From Veillonella parvula (GTDB lineage Bacteria; Bacillota; Negativicutes; Veillonellales; Veillonellaceae), in assembly GCA_947096075.1 (NCBI GenBank), contig CAMUQE010000013.1, positions 1-22,701 of the forward strand: a stretch of DNA of 22,701 bases, given 5' to 3'. Shown here piece after piece: positions 1 to 7,380 of the stretch. A program made the translations under genes and the position numbers. Under the pieces are notes generated by a model. The model ran no database searches. It was given only the letters and a program-made list of their open reading frames with translations, and was not told where the DNA came from. The first letter of the stretch is position 1; each line of letters opens with the position of its first letter.

Positions 1-18
1 CGCGGAAGGGAGGTAAAT

Positions 19-1263
19 ATGAGTTCAACTGAATATGATGCTCGAGGTGGCATGCGAAACGTATGGATTATTACGGCTAGTATGACTGTGCTAGCCATAT
101 GTTACACAATGATAATTCCGTTTCTGCCTATATATCTGTTGGAACTCGGTGTTCCTAAGGATGATGTGGCACTTTGGTCAGGCCTCGTCTTTGGCATTAC
201 CTTTCTTATCGCTGGCATTATGGCGCCAATTTGGGGTAAAATTGCGGATAACAAGGGCAAGAAGCGAATGGCTCTACGAGCTGGTTTTGCGATTGCCATT
301 TGTTATGTCCTCATTGGTATGGTAACGGATCAGTACCAATTGCTGATGGGGCGTGCCTTAGTTGGGTTCGCTAATGGTTTCTATCCTGCGGCGATGACAA
401 TGGTCTCCCTCAGTGTGGATGAGAAACAGGTGGGCCGTGCCCTTGGTATATTCCAAACAGGTCTGATTTTAGGCAATGTTATCGGCCCATTTTTAGGTGG
501 TGCCGTTGAAAGTGTCGTAGGTATGCGCCCTGTATTTTATATATCTGGTATAGCCGTATTCATTGCTACCTTGGCGGTATTGTTTCTTGTAAAAGAACCA
601 AAGTTAGATGTTGAAAATATAGCTTCTAAGGAGCAGTCCAAACAGCCGGCAAAAGCTACATCCTTGCGAGAAGATTTTAAGTCGGTTCAAGAACAACCTG
701 TATTAGTAAGACTTTTATGGATTTACTTCTTTATGCAATGTGTCATCATGATGCTACAGCCTATTTTGGCGCTTTATGTAGGTGATATGCAAGGCACTAT
801 GGAAGGGGCAGCCATCATCTCGGGTACTATCCTCAGTATCGGTGGTTTAGCCGGTTCCTTAACGACTAATCTTTGGGTGCGCCTCGGTGAGCGTCGTGGG
901 TACTTTAGAACTATTTCCTACTGTATGCTTGGTAGTGGTGTTGTTCTCTTACTTCAAAGCTTACCAGTAGGTATCTGGTGGTTTGGTGTACTACAAGTGT
1001 TAATTGGCTCTTGTATTGTAGGTATCAACCCATCTTTGAGTGCAGCCGTAACACTTAATACAGATCCAGGCTTTAGAGGTCGTATGTTTGGTATGACGAC
1101 GACGGCTCAACAATTTGGTTCCATGGTAGGTCCAGTATTTGCAAGTATTGTATCTACCTATATTGGGATATCCTATGTATTTAGCATTACAGGTTTGCTA
1201 TTACTCTATATGGGATTCCAATCACGGAAACTATCTGTTCAACATGATAAATATAGTGTGTGA
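19..1263 (+). CDS. MFS transporter, drug:H+ antiporter type
   Basis: This 414-residue protein reads as a 12-helix major facilitator of the DHA1 drug:proton antiporter type, acting in the inner membrane. Motif A is visible in the loop after helix 2 (GKIADNKGKKR, residues 73-83). The antiporter motif C lies in helix 5 (around 147-161, ending GPFLGG). A charged central loop at about 195-230 separates the two six-helix halves. The start is well supported by a GGGAGG ribosome binding site 6-11 bases upstream. It appears to be the last gene of its transcript because a strong terminator follows within 20 bases. The family exports drugs or small metabolites. The substrate cannot be read from the sequence, and MdtG-like or NorA-like naming would be a guess. 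Confidence 0.85.
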   Translation: MSSTEYDARGGMRNVWIITASMTVLAICYTMIIPFLPIYLLELGVPKDDVALWSGLVFGITFLIAGIMAPIWGKIADNKGKKRMALRAGFAIAICYVLIGMVTDQYQLLMGRALVGFANGFYPAAMTMVSLSVDEKQVGRALGIFQTGLILGNVIGPFLGGAVESVVGMRPVFYISGIAVFIATLAVLFLVKEPKLDVENIASKEQSKQPAKATSLREDFKSVQEQPVLVRLLWIYFFMQCVIMMLQPILALYVGDMQGTMEGAAIISGTILSIGGLAGSLTTNLWVRLGERRGYFRTISYCMLGSGVVLLLQSLPVGIWWFGVLQVLIGSCIVGINPSLSAAVTLNTDPGFRGRMFGMTTTAQQFGSMVGPVFASIVSTYIGISYVFSITGLLLLYMGFQSRKLSVQHDKYSV

Positions 1264-1276
1264 ATTAGAATCTAAC

Positions 1277-1317
1277 AAGCTCCTTACTAATATATATTGG
1301 TAAGGAGCTTTTACTTT
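1277..1317 (+). terminator. Intrinsic terminator after the MFS gene
   Basis: A perfect 11-bp stem (1277-1287 with 1300-1310) and a 12-base AT-rich loop are followed by a T-rich tail. It lies 13 bases after the MFS stop codon. Confidence 0.85.
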
Positions 1318-1341
1318 TTATAATACGAGGCTTTCAGGTAC

Positions 1342-1365
1342 AGACCGTTTATTGGTAAGCGGTCT
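1342..1365. repeat. Stem-loop in the MFS-aroD spacer
   Basis: A 10-bp stem with one G-T pair (1342-1351 with 1356-1365) closes on a TTGG loop. No T tract follows on the plus strand, so it is not an obvious terminator. Role unknown. Confidence 0.4.
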
Positions 1366-1482
1366 TAATCTAGGGTATAAGAAAAAGTGATGTTAATCGT
1401 TAATCTAAGAATACTGTTTTAGTGCATAATAACAGGCTTTCATACGTTTTTAGTGAATAGCAATCCAATATGGGCGGATTGA

Positions 1483-1511
1483 TTGCTTTTACAAAAATAT
1501 TGGTATATAGT
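1483..1511 (+). promoter_or_regulatory. Candidate aroD promoter
   Basis: TTGCTT (1483-1488), a 17-base spacer and TATAGT (1506-1511) resemble a sigma-A promoter about 50 bases before the aroD start codon. An inverted repeat, AGCAATC (1459-1465) with GATTGCT (1481-1487), overlaps the -35 element and could be an operator. Based on consensus matching only. Confidence 0.45.
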
Positions 1512-1562
1512 TAGTTTAAGGTAAGTCATTAGTCTCACCGTGTGGGACAGAAAGGAGTTATT

Positions 1563-2357
1563 ATGGTCCGTATCGGTCATACTGTACTCGGCGAAAAGGG
1601 TACAAAAATATGTGTGCCTATTGTGGGCACAACAATGAAAGAGATTCTAGATGCCACTGCGGTAGCATGTAATACACCGTGTCACGTAGTGGAGCTACGC
1701 ATTGACTATTTCGAGCGGGCCCACTCCATTGACGCTATTATTGAATTATTAATGCTCATCAAGCCACAACTGAAAGGTCGTGGGTTGCTCTTTACATGGC
1801 GCACAAAAGGTGAAGGTGGGAAAAGAACGATTTCTACACAAGATTATTTTACAATGCTAGAGCGTTTGATTCCTACAGGATTGGTGGATGCTATCGATAT
1901 TGAGCTGTTTTTTGATCAAGATAGAATGCTTAAAACGATAGAGTTTGCTAAGGTTCATGGAATCACTATTATCATGAGCAACCATGATTTTCATGGCACA
2001 CCGAGTCGTGAGGTCATTGTAAATCGACTCATCCAAATGAAAGAGTTCTTGGCCGATGTACCAAAGATTGCCGTTATGCCTCACACAACTGGTGATGTAT
2101 TAACGCTACTTGAAGCAACGGCTGAAGTGAAAGCTTTGTATCCTTCGGATCCAATTATTACGATGGCAATGGGAGAACTAGGTGCTGTTACACGCTCTGC
2201 AGGTGCTCTATTTGGAAATGCCATGACCTTTGCCTCTGCTGGTAAAGCATCGGCGCCAGGTCAAATTGATGTACATGCTTTAAAACGAATCCTAGATACC
2301 ATCGATGTAGATGGTGTATTTGACGAACAACAACATAAACGCGTAAAAGTGCATTAA
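1563..2357 (+). CDS. aroD: 3-dehydroquinate dehydratase, type I
   Basis: Type I dehydroquinase converts 3-dehydroquinate to 3-dehydroshikimate through a Schiff base, the third step of the shikimate pathway. The substrate-binding ELRIDYF motif is at residues 44-50. The catalytic histidine is in SNHDF (His141) and the Schiff-base lysine in PKIAVMP (Lys168). Arg211 and Gln234 match conserved substrate contacts. The length of 264 residues fits the family. The ATG at 1563 was chosen because AAAGGAG lies at 1551-1557. A GTG at 1542 is in frame but upstream of that site. The gene stands alone on the strand opposite the aromatic operon at 3726-10800 and supplies the one shikimate step that operon lacks. 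It ends in a bidirectional terminator shared with the toxin gene. Confidence 0.95.
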   Translation: MVRIGHTVLGEKGTKICVPIVGTTMKEILDATAVACNTPCHVVELRIDYFERAHSIDAIIELLMLIKPQLKGRGLLFTWRTKGEGGKRTISTQDYFTMLERLIPTGLVDAIDIELFFDQDRMLKTIEFAKVHGITIIMSNHDFHGTPSREVIVNRLIQMKEFLADVPKIAVMPHTTGDVLTLLEATAEVKALYPSDPIITMAMGELGAVTRSAGALFGNAMTFASAGKASAPGQIDVHALKRILDTIDVDGVFDEQQHKRVKVH

Positions 2358-2383
2358 AAAAGTCGGCGAGAGCCGACTTTTTT
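2356..2383. terminator. Bidirectional terminator between aroD and the toxin gene
   Basis: A GC-rich stem (GTCGGC with GCCGAC) is extended by A and T runs into a 12-bp helix (2356-2367 with 2372-2383) with a GAGA loop. The T run reads on both strands. It overlaps the aroD stop codon and abuts the toxin stop codon, so it can end both convergent genes. Confidence 0.9.
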
Positions 2384-2684
2384 ATATGTTTTGTATTTCT
2401 TGTAGTATATTCATTTTTGAAGGGCGGATATAAAAAATATATATGTTATTATTAATGACTTTATATAGAATAAGATATTTTTTGTATGATAATTTTCTGT
2501 AATTGGTATTACTATTTACAATAGGATAACGTTCAGGAAAGATAGCTAATGAAGAAATTTTTTGATAAATCAACTTTAATTCTTTTCTGATAAATGAAGA
2601 ATCTATAATCTGTTGTTCTAGTGAACTTTTGAGATTTACTATATCAGACTTAGCTGTAGGCGTCATAATTACTGTATACTTCAT
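2382..2684 (-). CDS. RelE/ParE-family toxin
   Basis: This 100-residue protein fits the RelE/ParE toxin fold. The N-terminus (MKYTVIMTPTAKSDI) is strand then helix. A helical hairpin runs to about residue 50, followed by FPERYP (around 54-59). Three C-terminal strands contain YRKLSYKKYLILYKV and IYIFYIRPSK. In the family such proteins either cleave mRNA on the ribosome or poison gyrase; the sequence does not decide between them. GGAGAG precedes the ATG. It starts 15 bases after the antitoxin stop codon, so the two form one operon with the antitoxin first. The gene is visibly more AT-rich than the aro genes around it, consistent with horizontal acquisition. Confidence 0.8.
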   Translation of the reverse strand: MKYTVIMTPTAKSDIVNLKSSLEQQIIDSSFIRKELKLIYQKISSLAIFPERYPIVNSNTNYRKLSYKKYLILYKVINNNIYIFYIRPSKMNILQEIQNI

Positions 2685-2699
2685 TTCAGCTCTCCATAT

Positions 2700-3305
2700 T
2701 TATAAATCTTCAAGGAGTTCATTAAAAATTTTTTCCGCAGGTTCACCAATTCCTTTTTCTGCTTGATTTAGCCCTAATTGTATTCTTGTAGTTAAATCTT
2801 CTTCAGTCCAGAAATCATTATTAATAGCATCAATCCATTCTGGACGGAGGATAGTAGGTGGAATAGCCTTATTAAATTGTATTTGTTTAGATACAAGTGT
2901 AACTGTTTGTGACATGGTTAATCCCATTTCTTTTAGAATAGCTGTTGTTAGTGTCTTAACTTTAGGATTGATACGGATGTTAAGAACTCCTGTCTTATCG
3001 ATTGTATCGAAGGATATTTCTTGATTCTCTTCTCTTGGTGTACCATACGCACTTGTGCGATCTGAGGCTTTTAATGTAGTTTGTGGTTGTTCATAGGTGC
3101 CGTTGTTGAGCGTGCTTGGTGAAGGTGTTTCATCTATAGGTGCCGTTGGTAACGCAATGGCAAACGGAATGCGACGTTCTTTAATGATTTGGCGGAATAG
3201 TGCATCTAGCATGGAGGTATAGGATAGACCTTGTGTTTTCAATATACTGGATACCTCTTGTTTTAGATCTTCGTTGATGCGGACTTGTAGGTTTACGGTT
3301 TTCAT
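2700..3305 (-). CDS. Antitoxin with two RelB/DinJ-like domains
   Basis: This 201-residue protein is the presumed antitoxin of the downstream toxin. RelB/DinJ antitoxins are usually 80-100 residues with one ribbon-helix-helix DNA-binding domain. Here the pattern RIN-x10-ILK-x2-GL-x11-QI-x5-IP occurs twice, at residues 9-47 and 111-149, an exact offset of 102 residues. A polar, Pro/Thr/Ser-rich linker (about 55-100) joins them. The tail (155-201), ending IFNELLEDL, is probably the toxin-binding segment. The ATG at 3305 was chosen because AGGAG lies at 3311-3315; an upstream in-frame start lacks a comparable site. Antitoxins of this class usually repress their own operon. A protein with two such domains might bind its operator as a pseudo-dimer, which is inference. 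Confidence 0.75.
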   Translation of the reverse strand: MKTVNLQVRINEDLKQEVSSILKTQGLSYTSMLDALFRQIIKERRIPFAIALPTAPIDETPSPSTLNNGTYEQPQTTLKASDRTSAYGTPREENQEISFDTIDKTGVLNIRINPKVKTLTTAILKEMGLTMSQTVTLVSKQIQFNKAIPPTILRPEWIDAINNDFWTEEDLTTRIQLGLNQAEKGIGEPAEKIFNELLEDL

Positions 3306-3551
3306 AGTATCTCCTAGTTTATGGATAATGTTATACATATTGATTATAGATATAGTGTTTAATGTATTTTGACGCTTTACATAAAAGATATTTCTTTCTA
3401 AACAGTATTTTTACAATAATATTTTTATAAAGCTATAGCCTTAAAATATATCTACAAAACATATTTTGTAAAAAATAATTCTGTACTTGTAATTACATTG
3501 TAATTGCAAATGTAGTTTTTTACAAATATCTTTAATACATAGGACATGTAA
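3306..3551. other. AT-rich region upstream of the toxin-antitoxin operon
   Basis: No convincing gene is seen in this very AT-rich stretch. It holds an inverted repeat TACAAAA-CATA-TTTTGTA (3453-3470). Next to it are the perfect palindrome TGTAATTACA (3488-3497) and a near copy TGTAATTGCA (3499-3508), set 11 bases apart. These could be operator sites for the antitoxin, but they lie about 150-200 bases before its start. No clear promoter pair was found. Confidence 0.3.
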
Positions 3552-3588
3552 AAAAGCAGTAGTTACCCTGAGGATAGCTACTGCTTTT
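3552..3588 (-). terminator. Terminator of the aromatic operon
   Basis: AAAAGCAGTAG (3552-3562) pairs with CTACTGCTTTT (3578-3588), with extra pairing inside. On the minus strand it ends in a run of T, about 140 bases after the aroE-aroK stop codon, so it is the likely end of the aro transcript. It could work on the plus strand too. Confidence 0.75.
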
Positions 3589-3617
3589 CAGTTTATATCA
3601 TTGATGTCATGATATGA

Positions 3618-3704
3618 GTTTTAGTTTTATCTAAGAATACAGATGTAAATGCTCTCACTTCTAAAGATGTAGAAGCCCTTACTTATATAGAGGAAACAAT
3701 CTAA
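3618..3704 (+). pseudogene. Possible coding remnant
   Basis: Between the operon terminator and the aroE-aroK stop, the plus strand has an open stretch without a start codon. Its translation ends SKDVEALTYIEETI and looks like the polar C-terminus of a real protein rather than random AT-rich sequence. It follows an in-frame TGA at 3615. No family was recognised. It may be a decayed gene or chance. Confidence 0.2.
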
Positions 3705-3725
3705 TAAATACCGTTATATAAACTC

Positions 3726-4961
3726 TTACAATAAGTTTGCTTCGAAGTCTTCTAGTATAGCTGCCACTGTTTCCGGTGCATTACGATTATGTTCTACGAT
3801 GCATTGGGCAAAGCTTTCATACATTGGAGTGCGAGTTTCTTCCAGTTCACGTAAGCGTTCTATGCTACCACCAGATAGGACACGACCTGAAGTAGATAGT
3901 TTTTCCACCGGTTGTGTCAATTGGTAAATACGACCATTTTGGCGTAGATGTGCAAAGTTTTTTGGTACTGTAACGCAGCCACCACCGGTGGAGATAACAA
4001 TACCTGTTTGCGTCCCTAGTTTAGCAATCATGTCCGCTTCTTTTTCGCGGAATGCTACTTCCCCTTGTTCCGTAATATATTTGGAAATATCACCGATTTC
4101 TTTTGCTAACTCTTGATCGACATCAATACAAGTACGGCCCATCTCTTTGCCGATTGCCTTGCCTACAGTTGTTTTCCCAACACCAGGCATGCCGATGAGG
4201 ATGATATTTTCCTTTTCACGGCGCATATCTCGCAAGATTTGCTCGGTTTCCTTGGTGCCAAAGCTTTCACCTTGGAAATGATTAGCTGCCTCAACGCCTT
4301 GTGCCACGAGAAAAGGTAGACCATCACAATGAGGAATATCCATCATTTCTGCTTGTAAAAGCAAAACGGTACGGCGAGGATTGTAGATGAGATCTACAAC
4401 GCCTTCTAATTTGGAAAATTGCATAATATCTATAAGACTAGCCGGATTATGTGGATACATACCGATAGGCGTGCAGTTAATAATAATCTGCGTTGTTTCG
4501 TAGTAATTAGGTGCATCGGTATAGAGCGGAGCTGTTTTACGGGATAGATGCGTGATGCTCTTAGCACCTAAATCTTCAAGAGCCACATGTACGGTAGCAG
4601 AAGATGCGCCATCGCCAAGGATGATGCATTCCTTACCGGATACATCGATACCAGCGTGTTTTAAGGTAAATACAAATCCATCGTAGTCTGTATTGTAACC
4701 ATGCCATTTGCCGTCTTTACGGACCATCGTGTTTACACAACCAATGCGTTCCGCGCGAGGGTCAACTACATCGCAAGCCTCAAGGGCATTAACCTTGTAA
4801 GGGAAGGTAATATTAATACCTTGTAATTCTGGATTTGCGAAGAACTCTTGCAGTTGGCTCGGTTCTCGTTCAAATAATTCATAATTAGTATTTCCCAAAG
4901 CATTGTGGATGCGTGGGGAAAAGCTATGGCCCAACGTACGGCCAAGTAAACCAAATTTCAT
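3726..4961 (-). CDS. aroEK: Shikimate dehydrogenase-shikimate kinase fusion
   Basis: This 411-residue protein joins two consecutive pathway enzymes. Residues 1 to about 245 are shikimate dehydrogenase (dehydroshikimate to shikimate, NADPH-dependent). It has SFSP (13-16), NITFPYK with catalytic Lys56, NTMV (77-80), NTD with Asp92, and a nucleotide loop GDGASSA (116-122) in place of the usual GxGGAA/S. GLPFLVAQGVEAA (214-226) closes the domain. Residues from about 251 to 411 are shikimate kinase: Walker A GMPGVGKT (257-264), DVD (280-282), FR with Arg305, GGG (326-328) and a short lid starting GRVL (359-362) rather than RPLL. The ATG at 4961 has TAGGAGGT just upstream. It is last in the aro operon, separated from pheA by a hairpin and a candidate internal promoter. 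The symbol is descriptive for the fusion. Confidence 0.92.
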   Translation of the reverse strand: MKFGLLGRTLGHSFSPRIHNALGNTNYELFEREPSQLQEFFANPELQGINITFPYKVNALEACDVVDPRAERIGCVNTMVRKDGKWHGYNTDYDGFVFTLKHAGIDVSGKECIILGDGASSATVHVALEDLGAKSITHLSRKTAPLYTDAPNYYETTQIIINCTPIGMYPHNPASLIDIMQFSKLEGVVDLIYNPRRTVLLLQAEMMDIPHCDGLPFLVAQGVEAANHFQGESFGTKETEQILRDMRREKENIILIGMPGVGKTTVGKAIGKEMGRTCIDVDQELAKEIGDISKYITEQGEVAFREKEADMIAKLGTQTGIVISTGGGCVTVPKNFAHLRQNGRIYQLTQPVEKLSTSGRVLSGGSIERLRELEETRTPMYESFAQCIVEHNRNAPETVAAILEDFEANLL

Positions 4962-4987
4962 AGGACCTCCTAGGTCAATATACACAA

Positions 4988-5019
4988 AATGGCTAATAGG
5001 CTGTCACCTATTAGCCATT
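4988..5019 (-). repeat. Perfect stem-loop between pheA and aroE-aroK
   Basis: A perfect 13-bp stem (4988-5000 with 5007-5019) closes on a 6-base loop. It sits 17 bases upstream of the aroE-aroK ribosome binding site. The minus-strand tail (TTTTGTGTAT) is only weakly T-rich, so it may be a leaky terminator, an mRNA-stabilising end or a processing site. Confidence 0.55.
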
Positions 5020-5030
5020 GGAGTTTTAAA

Positions 5031-5058
5031 ACTATATCCATTGTACTATATATGTCAT
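5031..5058 (-). promoter_or_regulatory. Candidate internal promoter for aroE-aroK
   Basis: On the minus strand, ATGACA (5058-5053), a 16-base spacer and TATAGT (5036-5031) resemble a sigma-A promoter in the pheA-aroE gap. Transcription would begin just before the perfect hairpin at 5019-4988. Consensus match only. Confidence 0.35.
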
Positions 5059-5085
5059 TAATAAGCACTACCACAGAGGAAAATA

Positions 5086-6225
5086 TTAATTTTCAGGATA
5101 ATTACCAAGCAAGCGGAATTTATCTTGCGATGCGTGGAGCTCTGCCAACACGGAGAGTACTTTTGGATCTGCTAAGGATGCTTCCAAATCGAGGTAGAAC
5201 AAGAATTCAAAGTTATGTCCTACGATAGGGCGTGACTCAAGTTTTGTAAGGTTAACACCGATGTTAGCAAATTTGGTGAGCAATGTACCAAGGCCCCCTG
5301 GAGCATGGCTTGCTGTCGTTACTACTGAGATTTTATTAGCTCCTGGGTATACGTGGAAGTCCTTACTAATACAGATAAAGCGCGTATAGTTGTTGTCGCT
5401 ATTTTGGATGTTTCTTAGCAATGGAGACAAATTATATAAGTCCGCACATTGAGGTGCTGCGATAGCTGCCACACCTGGGTCATTACTAGCCGCTACGAGC
5501 TGTGCAGCTCGAGCTGTATTATCATAGGAGCGTAATTCTACGCCTTCCAACTTATCTAGGAAGTGACTGCATTGGCCCAATGCTTGAGGGTGGGAGATTA
5601 TGGTATGAATATCTTCTAGTTTTGTTCCTTTTTTCACGAGCAAGTCGTGAGATATCCAAAGACGCGTACCGCGAACGATATAGCATTTGCGCTCTTCTAA
5701 GAGGTCATATACTTCTTTTACAGAACCATTGGAGCTGTTTTCAATAGGCAATACACCGAATTGACATTCCCCTGACTCTACGGCATCGAATACGGCGCGG
5801 AAACCCGTTACATAATGGATTTGGCTGAGGGGTAATAATTTATCACACGCCATTTGAGCATTGCTGCCGAATACGCCGGCGCAAGCTACACTGCCCCGTT
5901 GAGGTGGCAAAGTAGGGGATTGCTCGATGGCTTTTTTCATTTTCAAAGTAAATTCATTGTCTTGGAATAGTTGCTCAGATTGGTAGGTACGACTCAAGCT
6001 AAATAATGCTTCAAAAAAGCGACGTGCATATAGATCGAGGTCCGGACCTGCATCTTTTGTTACCTTGTCAAGAATGTCGCGCTCGCGTTTGGCATCGTAA
6101 ATGGCCTTATTCATTTCCTTTTTTGCAGCCGCTACGTCCTTGGAGAGTTCCATGCGCTCTTTAAAGAGGGCGAGCATTTGGTCGTTTATATCGTTAATCT
6201 TAACGCGTACTTCATCTAAGTTCAT
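5086..6225 (-). CDS. pheA: Chorismate mutase/prephenate dehydratase (P-protein)
   Basis: This 379-residue bifunctional enzyme converts chorismate to prephenate and then to phenylpyruvate, the phenylalanine branch. Residues 1 to about 85 are an AroQ-type chorismate mutase with the expected Arg and Lys pattern and RERD (47-50). The prephenate dehydratase domain (about 113-290) shows GVFGSNAQ (117-124), LPIENSSNGSV (159-169) and TRF (281-283). The ACT domain (about 297-375) has GGLGTLL (310-316) and ESRP (330-333), the family's phenylalanine-binding motifs, so feedback inhibition by Phe is expected. The ATG at 6225 was chosen over a TTG at 6231 because GGAG lies nine bases before it. The gene overlaps the aroC end by 14 bases, which suggests translational coupling. 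Confidence 0.95.
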   Translation of the reverse strand: MNLDEVRVKINDINDQMLALFKERMELSKDVAAAKKEMNKAIYDAKRERDILDKVTKDAGPDLDLYARRFFEALFSLSRTYQSEQLFQDNEFTLKMKKAIEQSPTLPPQRGSVACAGVFGSNAQMACDKLLPLSQIHYVTGFRAVFDAVESGECQFGVLPIENSSNGSVKEVYDLLEERKCYIVRGTRLWISHDLLVKKGTKLEDIHTIISHPQALGQCSHFLDKLEGVELRSYDNTARAAQLVAASNDPGVAAIAAPQCADLYNLSPLLRNIQNSDNNYTRFICISKDFHVYPGANKISVVTTASHAPGGLGTLLTKFANIGVNLTKLESRPIVGHNFEFLFYLDLEASLADPKVLSVLAELHASQDKFRLLGNYPEN

Positions 6226-7306
6226 GGTCAATATCTCCTAAGAAATCAAGAATGACAAGGGCCGTAACAGCTTCGATAACAGGTACAGCACGAAGCGCTA
6301 CACATGGGTCGTGACGACCTTTAATGGTGAGTAATGTGTCCTCTTTTTGTGAAAGAGACACAGAATGTTGTTCCTTATAAATGGATGGAGTAGGCTTGAT
6401 GCCCACTTGCATAATGAGGGGCAAGCCGTTGGTGATACCGCCTTGAATGCCACCGCTATTATTGGTAGTTGTTGTGATTATATCGCCGTCCATGGTGAAA
6501 GCATCGTTCACTTCTGATCCAAGGCGAGAACACATGTCGAAGCCACCCCCAAAGGACACGCCTTTGATGGCAGGTACGCCAAAAATCACGCGAGCTAATC
6601 GGTTCTCGATGCCATCAAAGTTTGGATTACCAAGACCGATTGGTAGACCTGTAGCCACAACCTCAACGATACCACCGGTAGAGTCGCCGTCTTTTTTTAG
6701 TTTCATGACCAAGTTTTCTACTTCAGAGCGCTTGTATGCATCGAGCATAGCAATTGGTTCTGTAGCAATTTCACGAAGTGCTTTCATATCTGGATGAACC
6801 ATATCGATAGGAGTATCTTGGATTGTACCAACTTGTTTTAAATGGCCGTGAATTTCGATACCTTTTTCACGCAATAACTGTAGTGCAATGCCACCAGCTA
6901 CGCAAAGAGGTGCTGTAAGACGTGCCGAGAAGTGGCCGCCACCGCGCATATCTACCTTGTCACCATAGCGCATGCGAGCCGTAAAATCCGCATGAGATGG
7001 GCGAGGAATGTCGCGCAAGTTATTGTAATCACCGGAGTGCTGCGATGTATTGCGAATCATAAATGCTAATGGAGATCCACTGAGCATGCCATCTACCATA
7101 CCTGATAAGAATTCAGGTATATCGGCTTCTTTACGTTGTGTTTGTAATTGGTTTTGACCTGGCGCGCGGCGCTTTAAGAAGGCTTGTAGCTCGTCGATGT
7201 CGATGGTATATCCACAAGGGAGGCCTTCTACGATACCACCGATGGCGTACCCATGAGAGGCGCCAAAGGTAGATACTTGTATGGTTTTACCGAAATTAGA
7301 TGCCAT
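6212..7306 (-). CDS. aroC: Chorismate synthase
   Basis: This enzyme makes chorismate from EPSP using reduced FMN, the last common step of the pathway. The 364-residue length fits the family. The N-terminal signature is present as GASHG (15-19), with Ala where Glu is usual but the conserved His18 kept. RPSHADFT, RGGGHFSARLT and the SFGGGF region follow, and DPC near the C-terminus is also family-like. AGGAG lies upstream of the ATG at 7306. A 74-base spacer separates it from aroA upstream, and it overlaps pheA downstream by 14 bases. The Ala substitution lies in a flexible part of the motif, so activity is expected, but this is an inference. Confidence 0.95.
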   Translation of the reverse strand: MASNFGKTIQVSTFGASHGYAIGGIVEGLPCGYTIDIDELQAFLKRRAPGQNQLQTQRKEADIPEFLSGMVDGMLSGSPLAFMIRNTSQHSGDYNNLRDIPRPSHADFTARMRYGDKVDMRGGGHFSARLTAPLCVAGGIALQLLREKGIEIHGHLKQVGTIQDTPIDMVHPDMKALREIATEPIAMLDAYKRSEVENLVMKLKKDGDSTGGIVEVVATGLPIGLGNPNFDGIENRLARVIFGVPAIKGVSFGGGFDMCSRLGSEVNDAFTMDGDIITTTTNNSGGIQGGITNGLPLIMQVGIKPTPSIYKEQHSVSLSQKEDTLLTIKGRHDPCVALRAVPVIEAVTALVILDFLGDIDHELR

Positions 7307-7380
7307 TATATTTACTCCTACTTATAGTATGTATGACTAGTATTGTTATTTATTGAAATGCATTAGCTATGATTAGGCAG

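Noticed and set aside
1390..1422. Ten-codon frame rich in Leu, Ile and Val upstream of aroD, resembling a branched-chain leader peptide
   Set aside because: It has no good ribosome binding site and lies before the likely promoter. The hairpin after it has only a four-T tail, and a branched-chain signal makes no sense for aroD.
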